The notes: generated by a model not told the origin, from the letters alone. Shown: positions 34,949-46,671, counted from the stretch's first letter. The stretch is DNA of 64,000 nt from Ostrinia nubilalis (GCF_963855985.1 NC_087105.1:7876501-7940500); one strand, 5' to 3'. A program made the numbers and translations.

Positions 34949-36710
34949 CTGAAAACTGTCTTGCGACAAAACAATGTTAATTACAACATCTTACTTGATT
35001 TTATCAATAAATAAGTAATTTGCTCCTACATCTTACTTTTATATTATCAGATTTTTGCTCTAATTCTTCAATCACACCAACGCGTGCAGATCGCCATCGC
35101 CGGCGCGATGTCATTGGGCTATGACTGGTCGCGCGGCGTTACATCTGTTAATTGGAGTATATCAAAGATCTAAATTTTTGATCCTTTTTTGTTTTGTGTC
35201 AATACAGAACAACTGGAAAAGTAACTCCCGACAAGGCCTATATACTTTTATCAACAAAAGAATACAAATTAAGATTAAAGCTCGCTGGCAAAACACAAAC
35301 GGGCGAGCGTTAACGTTGTCAAAATCTCTATCTATTTTAATCTTTTGATGCAAATTCTTTTATCTTAAAGGATTTGCCACACTGGATGCGATCTGCGATC
35401 TGGATAATCTCTGTCAGGACAAAGTGAACGCAGCTCGGCTCATGAATGAATATTGAATAACATTGTCGGTCAGATAGCATCAATACATTTTATATTGATG
35501 CCATTAAACCGTGCAAGAGCAAAAAACGCAAAGCGCATCGCTGACAGATTGTCTTGTCATGAACCGCTGACAGATTTGTTTTTCCCGGACCGCTGACCGT
35601 TGCCATGACCAAACCTGTTCACCTCCGCAAGTTTGCATCAAAAACAAAACAAGAGCGACTACACCTCCTGAGATATCTAATCGACAGGACATTCAGGAGC
35701 GAGCATTGACGCACGCACGTGTATTCTTCACCCATTTGCATTGTGAAGTACAATAAACTATATGTATGTAAAAACGGTAGTGTACTGTGCACTGTCTTTT
35801 AACTGTCTGAATAATAATAGAAACACAAAATATAATTCATGCTTATTCATATAATTCCTCCGCCATTTTCCGCAGTTTGGCACCTCACGTCACACATCAT
35901 TTTACCGAAGTTAGCCCTATGGCTTCGGCGTAGTAGCGATTACTGTCGTTTGTCAACAAAATGGTGCACGACTCTTGCTTGAGACAAGTTAAATTACACC
36001 ATATTGTTAACGACATTGAGCATTCATTTTTTTAAATACCTTCGCGAAGAAAACCTTCTGTAAGTACGTAGTACTTATTATTATTCTGTGCCGTACGTGA
36101 CCGACAATGTTGTCCATAATGTCTATATGTATGATGCGGGCCGCGTTCACTTTGACCTGACCGCAGTCCGCAGAACGCATGCAGTGTGGCAAATCCTTAA
36201 ATGGGAAATTGTATTTACTTTTTCCTATTTTGAAGGTACGGCCCCGTCGAGGGCTAAAGGGTTTGTTTATCTTATCAAGGGCAATCACTTTCTGCCGCGA
36301 AATGAGCCAATTTCATCCTTTAGCTTAATAAAGACATTTTCTACCCCCAATCAAAGATTAAGAGGGTCCCAACTCCCGGGCGCGGGGAATTCTCAAGATT
36401 CTGACGCCGGCCAGTTTAAATTAGTATTTTATTGCTTTTTTAACTATTAATGTTATGCGGATGACGTTTTTTAAATTAGAGTTGAAAGGGAAAGCTAATT
36501 TAGGCGATAAGAAGCGCGTAACTGCCCACGAGGTTCATAATATAATAATTTTGTTGGAATGATACAATTGATTGCTTACGTGTTACATAATTGAAATGGG
36601 TAGTACATTATTATTCTGTGGTAGTACGTTAAATGACAAAAAAAATGTTAAAGATTATGATTATGACCATGATTCTTACAATTGTTTGAGAAGTTGATTA
36701 AAAAGTCCAA
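34949..36710. other. Intergenic, open block 36080-36420
   Basis: No recognised protein. At 36007-36450 both strands are open for 93 and 120 codons, in sequence GC-richer than its flanks, but neither product shows a known motif. ttcactttgacctgacc at 36146-36162 reads on the - strand as a nuclear-receptor DR1-like site (aggtcaaagtgaa). A conserved regulatory element is possible and unproven. Confidence 0.3.
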
Positions 36711-36826
36711 TGCCCGTTTTCACCACCAATCCCTAATTTTTAAGAGACCCCTATGGTAACAATTATTATGAATTTTGTTTTCATAGGGGTCGCTTAAAAA
36801 TTAGGGATTGATGGTGAAAACGGGCA
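36711..36826. mobile_element. Foldback MITE family B, copy 2
   Basis: It begins tgcccgttttcaccaccaat and ends attgatggtgaaaacgggca, with arms extending to cccctatg. It is nearly identical to 4545-4659 and has no coding capacity. Confidence 0.85.
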
Positions 36827-37891
36827 CTAGTCTATTAGAAAACTTTGTATTTTTAATACATATTTTATCTTAAATTCCCAACTTAGTCAAATAGCAACTG
36901 CATTTACGAGTACTTTTAGCAACTATCCTGTCACAAGTTCAAATGTATAAACGTCTTATAAAGCTTAACACTATGACCTCCTATGTAGTTGAATTAAGTG
37001 TCATTTTGCAACAAAAAGCATAGTCTGATATGCTGACTGTATCCTACTTTATGAAGTCGAGTTCGTCTGTTGACCCGTAATCTGCCAGATGTTCTCTCAT
37101 CACTTAGTGACTCTTTTTATTGAATGAAACTTCAGGGAGTGAGCTTCCATAAAATGCAAATGTTTCTTTCAGCTTCAATGTTGGTATTAGGTGCTTGCCT
37201 ATAAAATTGCCGGTTGGTATGGAGTTTTTAAGCAAAGTTTCTTATATTTAACATTTTTAGGTTCTTATTTTGTGATGAATGAGACAGGTTTTTGGAAAGT
37301 GCCAGAAGTAAACAAAAAAATGCTTAAAGCTACGTAAGTATTAAAGCATATAAAAGTTCTGTATCAAATTTTTAATACTGAGTTTTTTTCGTTACTTCTT
37401 CGCAGCACCAGCCAAAATTTTACCCCGAAGTGGTGGTAGAGCTAACTATATGGGACGTGTGACATTTTCCCTGAAAAGGGCCTACCTACACACTGATAAA
37501 GAATTTTAATTTGATATCCTAGACACATTCTGCGAAGCAATCATTGCTACTTCCTGTAGATTTTTTACCGGTCCAAAAGTCTTAAATTACACGCTTCGTT
37601 CGCAGAATCGTTTTCAACCGATTGGCAAGAATAGGTAGATACATTTCAAGGGATAAATCCACCATGCCCCCAAATTCCACCTTCGCGTTACGTCAGCGTA
37701 ACGTAATTTTGCATGCGTCGACATACGTCAACACGTCACGTCATGCGTCATGCGTTTTGTCATGGCCTGTCGCTGACATGTGCGACGTGACTCCGTGCAA
37801 TTATTTTTAAAGATTGGCATGTTATGATTTTTTAAATTATTTTTCTGGAAGGTGAGTCGTGAAGGCGTTAATCCTTTGTTTTTTTTTCGAA
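36827..37891. other. Intergenic, no feature recognised
   Basis: Repeated short words based on cgtca / tgacg occur near 37690-37795. Otherwise nothing is supported. Confidence 0.4.
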
Positions 37892-37932
37892 TACAGTAGG
37901 CCTAGAAAGTAAGACTTATCCCAGCTAAATTG

Positions 37933-38150
37933 CAGGAGAGTCGTCTGCGGTGGTACGGACACGTCATGAGGCGACCACCCGATCATATGACCAGAAAAGT
38001 GCTAGACATCCAAACTAAGCCCCGCGGACGAGGAAGACCCCGAATTACATGGATGTCCGTAATCAATAACGACCTTCTAGAAGCCCAAGTTAACAGTAAG
38101 ACAACCCAGGACCGAGCCGTCTGGAGACGCATGACGCGGAGGGCCGACAC
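37933..38150 (+). pseudogene. RTE-like ORF C-terminal remnant
   Basis: The frame encodes RLRWYGHVMRRP, then RGRGRPRITWM and DRAVWRRMTRRAD, the conserved tail beyond the reverse transcriptase domain. The frame runs into the hAT insert at 38151. On the other side of the insert the first codons end in a stop, so the insertion hit the last few codons. There is no catalytic domain. Confidence 0.88.
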
Positions 38151-39167
38151 TAGGGTTTCTGCTCGAGCTTTCTCGAACTCGAGAAAACTCGCTTCATTCG
38201 AGACGAGAAAAAAATTACCGGAGCTCGAGAATTCTCGAGTTTCGAACTTGAAGCTTTTAATATTCTTGAAAGCCTATTTTCTTATACAAAAGTAAGTTTT
38301 TAATTATTTAATAGGTTAACGTTGCTTTTAGACTGGTCTAGTCTTTCCTTTTTTACCCGACTGCCTGACGCAAAGGAGTGGTAATGTGTCTAACAGCCTA
38401 TGTATACATGTATGTTTTTGAAGCACTATAGAGACCAAACTCTTGGGTCGACTTTTATAATTCGCACGTCAATCGATTTCTCTTAGCTCGGTGAGTGTCA
38501 CTAAAAACATGACGTTAGTAAAAATTCAATATGGCGACTAGGACGCCGATTTTTGTCGCCATAATATGTATTAAAAAAATATCTCAAAACCTATTGGGTG
38601 GGGTGTCAATAAAGGGTTTTTAAATAGCTTGCAAAATGTATGCTCTTTAACTAAAAGATTAAAATAATATTATTGACAAAAAAAAACCCAACTGGGTAAA
38701 AATGAACTGAAAAGATAGAAATAAGACAAAGTGTTCACAAAATTAAATGCAGTTGGAGGCATCAAACACTTATCATCATCATCATCAACAGCCCTTTACA
38801 GTCCTCTGCTGGACTATGAGCCCCCTCCGCGGGAAGAGTAGGGGTTGGTGACAAAAATGTATTCTATTCTGCCGTCACCACACAGCTTATCACCAACTAC
38901 TTATCACCAGCAAAAAAAAAAGTCATTGATGTCTCCGACTGCATTCGTGAGCACTTTGTCTTGTTCCTATCTTTTCAGTTCATTTTTACGTAGTTGGGTT
39001 TTCGTTTTTTTGTACGTTAGATTTAAAAAAACCTGTGTTTTTATCAAATTTCAACCGATTTCAACAATTTTAATTAAAAGACTCGAGACCCGAGAAAACT
39101 CGAGAATTTGGCCTCGAGAATTCCCGAAACTCGAGAAAAAAAATAGGTCGAGAAATCAGAAACCCTA
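38151..39167. mobile_element. Non-autonomous hAT element nested in RTE
   Basis: The terminal repeat TAGGGTTTCTG is exact at both ends, and an 8-bp target duplication gccgacac flanks it (38143-38150 and 39168-39175). Both are hallmarks of hAT. Both subterminal regions are packed with the palindrome CTCGAG and its variants (38160-38250 and 39080-39155), probably transposase-binding repeats. An internal inverted repeat pairs 38684-38763 with 38926-39003. A dispersed '(tca)n...cagtcctctgctggac' piece sits at 38770-38850. There is no transposase frame. Confidence 0.94.
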
Positions 39168-39227
39168 GCCGACACCAAATAAAATCGGAATGGGCCAGGC
39201 AAAGTAGTAGTACAGTAGGCCTAGAAA

Positions 39228-39811
39228 CTATTTCTTTTTTGTATTTAAACAACCTCGGTTTTCCAACTATGCGAAGACCATATATCTTATGTCACAGGTG
39301 ACATTAGAAGCCTTTAGCCGTCTGCGTGACGTTTCAGTGTGTTTTTCAGTTTTGCTAAAGCGACGATTTTGCATTTATGCAAAGTAACCTTTCTGAATGC
39401 TCCATATTTAAAATTTTAAATACACTTTGAAATTGAATTCAAAGGCACATTGAAATAAAGCGGCGATATACTATTGATTACCAACTATTTGTTCGAATGT
39501 AAATAAAATTGATTGGACTGACATAAGTATTCAAGCATCGTTTTTAATTCTATAGGAATATTACAAACTCAATTACAAAGTTATGAAATGTTTTATTTAT
39601 GCAAACGTCATTCCAGCTTTGAATTTAATTTAAAAGATGAATTACTTAAAATATGAGTTTTTATTTATTGCCAATTAACTTAATAATTTGAATCAAAACT
39701 TGACTTCCATCCAATTGCTATTTGAGTGTTGTTTCTGCACGAATAATGCTACGGGACTATTCCCACTTCTAGTGTTCGTTCCCACCCCTGTAACTAGTGA
39801 TTAAGGCATGA
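39228..39811. other. Intergenic, no feature recognised
   Basis: AT-rich, with no frame or repeat boundary seen. Confidence 0.45.
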
Positions 39812-40014
39812 TTATCACTCGATACTCAAACCTTCGAATTAAACGATAACGTGACAATTTTCATTCTCAAAATAAGTTTCGTGCAACCGTTTCTCATACT
39901 AAGTTCACTTTACGACACGTTCACAAGGGTGCTGTTGTAGTTTTCGTACTACATCTTTTGATGGCGATTCGAATACACAAACGATTCGAACTCGAGGGTT
40001 TTCGTGGTAGCCGT
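39812..40014. repeat. Dispersed ~200-bp repeat, copy 2
   Basis: It aligns with 29350-29552 along its length ('gataacgtgacaatttt', 'ataagtttcgtgcaacc', 'gtagccgtac'). It has the same orientation and no coding sequence. Confidence 0.75.
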
Positions 40015-40226
40015 ACTGACTGAGTGACGGTTACAATTTTAGATCAACAGCGATTTTGTTGTTAATAGTTCTGATTAATTTACTACACTTATTGTGATTA
40101 GACCTAATATTGTGCCCTGAATCCGAGCCTGGTCGTTTAGTATTGAATGGCATTGTTGGTCATATCTGCGCTGAATAGCTTACATTTGGACCGGAATAAT
40201 TAATTGGAGTTGAGTTGTATGTGTTA

Positions 40227-40586
40227 CAGTCAATACTTATAACCGGTCGAAACTACTTTTGACTCCAAAAATCACGTAGTGATTTTGGCCGATGTCCTTC
40301 AGAAACCACTTTTGTGATTTTTGTAGTCCAAAGTGGTTTTGGAGTACCTACCTATTTATTTGCACAGCCTAAACTGTGGTGACTTTTTTTGACCGATATC
40401 GATAGTCTGGATTTAAATCACGCCAAATTTGAACCAACTTTTATACAATTTTTGATTTTAACCGATGCCATTTTCTTGTTTTCAAAAATAAGTACAAAAT
40501 GATTTTAACTATATGCATTGTTTAAAACTACTTCTGCCTAGTTTTTGCAGTCAAAAGTGGTTTTGACCGGTTATGAGTTTTGACTG
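40227..40586. mobile_element. Tc1/mariner-like MITE (CAGTC ends)
   Basis: CAGTCAATACTTATAACCGG at the left is mirrored with several mismatches by ccggttatgagttttgactg at the right. TA flanks both sides (40225-40226, 40587-40588). The interior repeats 'aagtggttttg' words in both directions. It is 360 bp and non-coding. Confidence 0.8.
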
Positions 40587-42283
40587 TAACATATGCAATT
40601 ACAAGAACAGCTCGTGGTTCAGTAAATATTATTGGCACAATATTTAGAGTCCATTTGGAATTTAGTGAATGATTAGCCCCAGAGTTGGTGAATGGTTTGG
40701 GAAGCTGTTTGTTGACATGAATCGCAGTTTAGCGATATTGGTTTTGGCGAATCGATGTTGTAATACCCGCAATCGGAATAAATAGCTAATTATTTTGATT
40801 ACGAGCAAATTGCAGGCATTTGACATCATTTGTCGTTGACAAATATTTGATGTTTGTTATTTAATTATTAGAGACGCCCTAATAAAAATACAACAATAAA
40901 GATGATAAATTGATCAACTACAAAATAAATAATTTTTTCTCGCGGATTAATTATCGGTTTGAACTTGTCATCTTTGGCTAACCACAACAACTATTAAAAG
41001 GAAAAAAAAAATGTACAGAAGACAGTACATAATAATTATATTCTTTATTTAATTATAGTCTTTAGACTGAGATCTCATGTAGTCGTAAAAGGGACGAATA
41101 TGCAACAAACAAAAATGTATAGTTTTACAATGCTAACGCTAAATATACGTAGAGATGACAATAATAACCGTTTACGTTTACGTTTTTAACTCTGTTACAA
41201 AATACTGTACCCGGAGACTTGGCTGTATTGGCACGCATTAGTTATTTTCAAACAGTGGAAGATTCAATCAGGCGAACCTAACTTATCCATACTAACTTTC
41301 CCTCTTAGTCCCGTCGCACACTTTATACTTTTTACGACGACTTCTTATGCGTTCACTTTGTCTTATTATCACTGCATTTGTATAGTTAGATCTTAATCCT
41401 TGTTACAAAAAGTTAAACTCGCGTTGATCACTACTTTAAATTGATATTTATAATGGAAATTAAGTTTTTTAAGGCACAATAAGTTATACCTGGCTTCCAC
41501 GCGCTTCAACAGGGTAGTATAAAAATTGTTTTATCTGTATTTTTTAGAGAAAGACAAAACTTTGAACCCAATAACGGCAGAGTTGGCAAAGCATTTTTAA
41601 CGGAATAAAATTTCAAAAAATGGACTCTTGCCTCCACACAAAATGCAAAAAATCCGACAGTTTGAATTCTACTACTCGTTATCAAATATCGTATCGCTTT
41701 ATGCTTTGTGAGGCAAAAAAATTCATAAATCATGTTTATCAACCTAACAGACGCTTCAACTGAAAGTATACAGTGTGCCCGGACCCTTAACCAACTTTCT
41801 CCTTAATCGAGTTCTCGTTAACTTCATAAAATGCGCCCGTGTGCTGGTTTATGTTTTCGACGCTGGTTAAGAGCTTTCCAGGAGTTTTCGTCTTCCTAAC
41901 AAGCTTCAGTAGATGGAGTTGAAATTTTTTATCGTTCTAAGTTGTAAAAGATGATAATATCTTCTTCGTATACTCGTGAAAATGATATAGAATTATGGAC
42001 AGAGTCAGGTGGTTTTTGATCTGTGTTTTATTATCCCACTGCGCCAGGAGAGTTATGTTTTTATGAAATAGTGTGAAGTTTAGTTCTAAACTAGCTTGTT
42101 TAGAAGCTATGTTAGTTGTGTCTGTTTGAAATTACGAGCATCTTATTTTGTAGTTATTTTGACTTAAAAGTTTTGTGGATTTTAGTCAAATATAGGACCT
42201 CATGTTTCCATAATCACAGCTTATAGCCTGCCTGCATCCAGCGCCTTCCTTTTACCTATCAATAAGAGGTCGTCGGTTCACCT
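40587..42283. other. Intergenic, about 1.7 kb, no gene recognised
   Basis: No repeat signature and no recognised frame. The 78-codon minus frame at 41506-41742 is unremarkable. Confidence 0.45.
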
Positions 42284-42400
42284 TGTGAGGCCGTCCGCAA
42301 CTTCGTACGCGTGGATCCCGTTTTACCCCCGTAGGGGATGAATTTTGCAAAATCCCGTATTCCCGTCTTAGTGAGCGTTCTAAAAGGATCATTCAAAATT
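42284..42400 (-). mobile_element. Helitron-like repeat fragment
   Basis: 'aacttcgtacgcgtggatcc', 'cgttttacccccgtagggg' and 'ttttgcaaaatcccgt' match the opening blocks at 31618 and 55263. The outer CTAG is not preserved. Confidence 0.55.
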
Positions 42401-42924
42401 TGAGACTCCTAGCACTTGTAGTTTCTGTGTCAGTCTTTTGTTTTCTCTATTGCCCAAAATTAATTGCTAAGTGGGAAAAAGAACCAACTAGGTACTTACC
42501 TACTTAGTTTTTTTTATTGAAATATTTATATTTGTTAAATAGTTTTGGTGAAAAACTCAGTGAAATGAGCAGTGGCGTATCCATTTGGCTCTTTATTTAA
42601 TTACAGGCGTTTCAGCAATTCGGAACATGTTTTCGTCAGAGTGCACTCGCTCTAACGAACGCGGCTTGATTAAACGTTTGAGTGTAGTAATTATATGATT
42701 GGTTTGAATTAGATGCAGTGGGGACGTGCGGCGCATAGGGTTATCTTTAAATAAAATATCTTTGAACAATTTCACACAGCGTTAAAAGCAAAGTAAGTAA
42801 TTAATATGCTTGTGTTATGGGTTCTAGATTAACGGATATACCTACTACATAATACTTTTTAAATGCATACATAATTATACATAGTAACACCCAGATCCGT
42901 CACAGAAATTAAAATTCATCATTT
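42401..42924. other. Intergenic, no feature recognised
   Basis: Nothing supported beyond short incidental frames. Confidence 0.4.
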
Positions 42925-43010
42925 CAATTTCTGCCCGGCCGGGAATCGAACCCGGGACCTCTCGGCATAGTAGTCTGTTTTAGAACCACTAGGTACACCA
43001 AACGGCCGAA
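42925..43010 (-). mobile_element. tRNA-derived SINE head (family S3)
   Basis: On the - strand there is a B box 'cccgggttcgattcccgg' and, upstream, 'gtttggtgtacctagtgg', an A-box-like piece. The spacing resembles a tRNA but the paired stems are not complete. A decayed SINE head is the best reading. Confidence 0.55.
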
Positions 43011-43883
43011 AAATGGTGTTAGTGCTTAGTTTGCATGTTGTAAGAACATGCAAACTAAGTAAGTAGGTACTGCTGATACTGATACTGTCTACTTCAAAAT
43101 AAAAATAATACATGACGCTCTATAAGTAGTTTATTGCAAATGAAGAAAGCAAAGTCCGTCTGTGTTTAATTTTGTCTCTTTTCCTGCTAACCTCGCTATA
43201 ATTAAATAAAATTGGTCTAATAAATATTTAGCTTATTATTACGGCAATATTGTCTAATTTGTCTTTTTCATGAATAAATTAGGTGCCTACCTGTTTTTGC
43301 AAACAGTAAGTAAGTATTGGAAATATTACAAAATTAACATGAAAATATTAGGTAAAGTTATTATGTAAGTGAAAGCAGTAGTCACTATTTTCTATTTAAG
43401 TATTAAATCAGATTTATTCTTGAGTGTCGTTGTAAAATACATGAACCACCAAAATCATACTGATTTTGTACGATTTATTTTTGCACTAAAGCAATTACTC
43501 GTACCTGTTGTGGTACCAAACAACCATTGAAATGTAAAGAACAATCAATACCATATCGTAGATTGCTAATTTCCATCATATTTCACCTGCAAAATACTGC
43601 TTTTTGCTGGTCTGTTCATACAATCTGGTCATTACTAGGGTATACCTACTCTTCCTGACTTTATTATACATTTATGCAGTCACGAAACAGCATAACCTCT
43701 CTCATTACAACGAAATGAACTGCAATTTGGTCGCAAATGGATTGAATACAGGCGCTTTGCGCGGCCGCTGAAAAATTTCTTCATTTTCATTATTGCAAGT
43801 CACGAATCACGATATCGTTGCAGTTGTTTGATTAAGTACCTATACCTATATTTATGGACTAAGAAAGACTAAACCAATAAGTA
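43011..43883. other. Intergenic, no feature recognised
   Basis: A short inverted pair, cttagtttgcatgtt / aacatgcaaactaag, occurs at 43024-43060. No gene is seen. Confidence 0.4.
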
Positions 43884-43897
43884 TAGTCAGCGTCAAA

Positions 43898-44099
43898 TCT
43901 TATATATATATAAAAGAAAGTCGTGTTAGTTACACCACTTATAACTCAAGAACGGCTGAACCGATTTAGCTGAAAATTGTCAGGGAGGTAGTTTAGAGCC
44001 AGGAGAAGGACATAGGATACTTTTTATCCCGTTCGAAATTAAAAAAAGTCTGCTTATTTATTGCCATTAAGGCGGAACAAAGTTCGCCGGGTCAGCTAG
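43898..44099 (+). mobile_element. Non-autonomous Helitron-like element
   Basis: It starts TCttatatatat and ends with the hairpin ggcggaac / gttcgcc followed by ggtcagCTAG. It sits between host A and T, exactly the Helitron rule of no target duplication. The body 'ctcaagaacggctgaaccg' is a phrase known from abundant lepidopteran repeats. It is 202 bp, without rep or helicase. Confidence 0.88.
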
Positions 44100-44167
44100 T
44101 TAGTACTGTAACCCAAAATAGCCAAAAACTTGAAAGTACAACCTTATTCCAATTGTAACAAAAACGT

Positions 44168-44294
44168 CGTCGTCGTCGTTTCAGCCGATCTGGTGAAGGT
44201 CGCGGGAGGTGCCTGGATGCGGGCGGCGCAGGACCGGTCTTTGTGGAAATCCTTGGGGGAGGCCTTTGTCCAGCACTGGACGTCTTTCGGCTGA
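44168..44294 (+). mobile_element. RTE 3' fragment with 11-bp target duplication and inverted tail piece
   Basis: aacaaaaacgt at 44157-44167 and 44295-44305 flanks the copy. Its 5' end (cgtcgtcgtcgtttcagccg) is the reverse complement of the normal RTE tail (cggctgaaacgacgacg), while the rest is in sense order. This is a short 5' inversion, as produced by twin priming. Confidence 0.82.
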
Positions 44295-44357
44295 AACAAA
44301 AACGTGTTGCGAACTTTTTGGCTATTTTGTGTGTCACGACCTATTTGACACTGATTG

Positions 44358-46587
44358 TACGTACATACATAGGTGGGTTGGTTCCATACCTAAATGACTG
44401 CTCATTAGAGCATTACAGTAAAATTATTCTAATATTTTTAAACAGATAGTTTAATTGTTTGGTTTGTTTAACTGAACAGTACGAATATTTGTCCTGGCAT
44501 TACAATAATACGGCTACACTAACAGAGCCGCCATATGTTAATCACTGATGTAAATATAATGTAAACACATTTCAATGTATTGCGTTAATCAATTTTTTAA
44601 TTCATACTTATGAAATATTAGTCATGTTGACTGTTTATATTATCAACTTACTACTAAGACTAACAAGATAATACTTATTATTATAATGTAAACGAGAGTA
44701 ATTAATGAATTTTTCAACAACAAAGTTTTTTGTAGGTTGAAATATAATATTATAATGATAGCTTTTGAGTATAAGTAAATAAATGTGTTCTCGTAATGTC
44801 GTGTTACAGGTTTTCTTTCCTCAAATTATGGTGAATTGCGGTTAAATTAATTACAATTATTTCCCTATGAAGCTCATAAAATAATATCATAATTAAAGCT
44901 TTATACTTTGTTAATCATATTAATTAACGTCTTATTCTACAAAAAGAGTTAAAAAAAACATGAAACAAAAGTGATTCTAGCTAGGTAATAATCACTTTTG
45001 TAATTGACCCAGGATCTCTGCATTGAGAGACTTTTATCTAACCAGTTTCCAGTGGTTTTGCATTCAAATATTAAACTAGCTTCTACATTACAATCATGAT
45101 TTCGGTAGAGATTGCAGTTTGCAGTTCATAAACCCATCTCCTTAGCGCATTCAATAACTGGCGACTAAGCCTGCAGGTCATTGCTTGTCCTGTCCTCCAC
45201 GCCAAGTTTTGTAATGCATGCTATGGGAGATCAAGCTTGCCAAACCGACCTTATGTCCTCGTGACAGAGTTGATTATACAACAGCAGAAGGCGCGGCTTC
45301 GCTTGTCTCCCTTACCGCATATAACTCACATACACAGGGTAACCAGACGTCTGGTGCATCCTGACATATAAGCGAGGTTGCCAAGGGAGCTGAGCGATGA
45401 TGCAATTCTGCACGAATGTGTATAAACCAAAGATACTCTTAAGTGTTCGTAATATTTTTCAAAAACATATTTATTTATTTATTGATAAAGGTACACCAGC
45501 AGCAATACACATTTAAGACATTCACAGTATACAACACATATATATATATTTGTATCATTTAAGTCGTATGTTGGTCGTATGTTGGGCGAGGTTTAACTAA
45601 TTCTGGCTTAAACCAAAGATGGACTAAAAAGTGATAGCATGGACTCCTTCCATCATGTATTAGGTAAAGGAAAGAGACGAAAAATATAGCTGGGCCCAGT
45701 AGAGACGCCAATTCTTTGGCGATCACGCAAGTCAAAAAAGTTAAAAGTTGAGTTAAATGCAGAAAAGGACTTTTAATGAAGCGAGACTTCCCAGAAGAAT
45801 CGTCTTCATTTGTCTCTTTATTTTCAAAACTTGATTAAGTCTGCTTAAAAGTGCGTCTGTTAGTTTTTCGCATAATAAATTAGTGGTCACCCTACACATA
45901 CTCCCGTCACAATGACTCTTATCTCTAGAGTAACGTTAGCGATGCTGTTACCTGATATTTTACACCTTTAGTACCCGAGTTGTTAGTAACTTTGCTTAAT
46001 TAGTTACATCATTGTGATATTTAAAGTCAATTGCATAGATTCAACGAGAACTCTGACTCTAATTAGTAACTGCAAGTTTAAACTTTAAAACGCAGGGGCA
46101 AATTGCTCATTACGACTGAAAAGTTGAAATCAGTTTAGGAAAGTTTCATTTTGGTATGGGTGATTAACTTTTTCAATATTGCATTTCTTACACCTTTGTG
46201 ATTCGAAGGTAAAAGTATTGATTGATATTCCATCATTCCCGTCCCAGTTAGATAGATACTTACTCTTTATTTTAAGTCACACAAATCAGTCAAATACAAT
46301 AAATAGTCATAGTCATAGTCATAAATATAATATCGTAACAACTATTAGAAGGCATATCGTCAATGAAGTTGTAACAGTGCGTAAGTCATTTTTTGACGGT
46401 TTACTTTAGTATTTTGATGCCATTGGATGAAAAAAGACCGCGTGCTTTTTTCCGACCAATCTCTTGTAAAATGCACATTTTAGACTTATGCTTGTAGCTT
46501 CACAGCTGACGATATGGCATAAGTTTCCCATCCCCATTCCCAAAACGGAAAACAAAAATGGTGAAGAAATTATCGAATCAGAAATGA
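44358..46587. other. Intergenic, about 2.2 kb, no gene recognised
   Basis: A short hairpin, caaaagtgatt / aatcacttttg, lies at 44966-45001. The block 45100-45420 is GC-richer and could be part of an old element, but its translation is broken and unrecognised. Confidence 0.4.
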
Positions 46588-46663
46588 GGAGATTCATTGC
46601 GGAAAACCTTGGGGGAGGCCTTTGTCCAGTAGTGGACGTCATTTGGCTGAAACGAACGAACGA
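46588..46663 (+). mobile_element. RTE 3' end, 76 bp, with 8-bp target duplication
   Basis: agaaatga stands at 46580-46587 and 46664-46671. The insert includes 'ccttgggggaggcctttgtc' and 'agtggacgtcatttggctg', the shared RTE 3' end. Confidence 0.8.
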
Positions 46664-46671
46664 AGAAATGA

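Larger units (their letters stand above)
37909..39210 (+). mobile_element. 5'-truncated RTE-like element interrupted by a hAT element
   Basis: The 17-bp target duplication tacagtaggcctagaaa stands at 37892-37908 and 39211-39227. Without the hAT insert and its extra 8-bp copy, only about 277 bp of retrotransposon remain. These hold the end of its reading frame plus a short 3' end closing in 'gtagtag'. The sequence differs from the RTE ends at 5287 and 44168, so it is another RTE-like lineage. Confidence 0.92.
43884..44357. mobile_element. Tc1/mariner-like MITE (family G) carrying two later insertions
   Basis: The ends tagtcagcgtcaaa (43884) and tttgacactgattg (to 44357) are mirrors with TA on both sides. 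The body (cccaaaatagccaaaaactt ... ctattttgtgtgtcacgac) aligns with the uninterrupted relative at 52594-52708. Two breaks in that alignment coincide with a Helitron-like insert (43898-44099) and an RTE fragment (44168-44294). Alignment to the empty relative is the main evidence. Confidence 0.85.

Noticed and set aside
36007..36450. Overlapping frames of 93 and 120 codons on opposite strands
   Set aside because: Neither product resembles a known protein. Openness on both strands suggests base composition rather than coding.
42925..43010. Functional tRNA gene
   Set aside because: A B box and an A-box-like piece are present, but the acceptor and anticodon stems do not pair properly. A SINE head explains it.
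45100..45420. Possible old retroelement coding sequence on the - strand
   Set aside because: Trial translation gives many stops and no motif, so no call was made.
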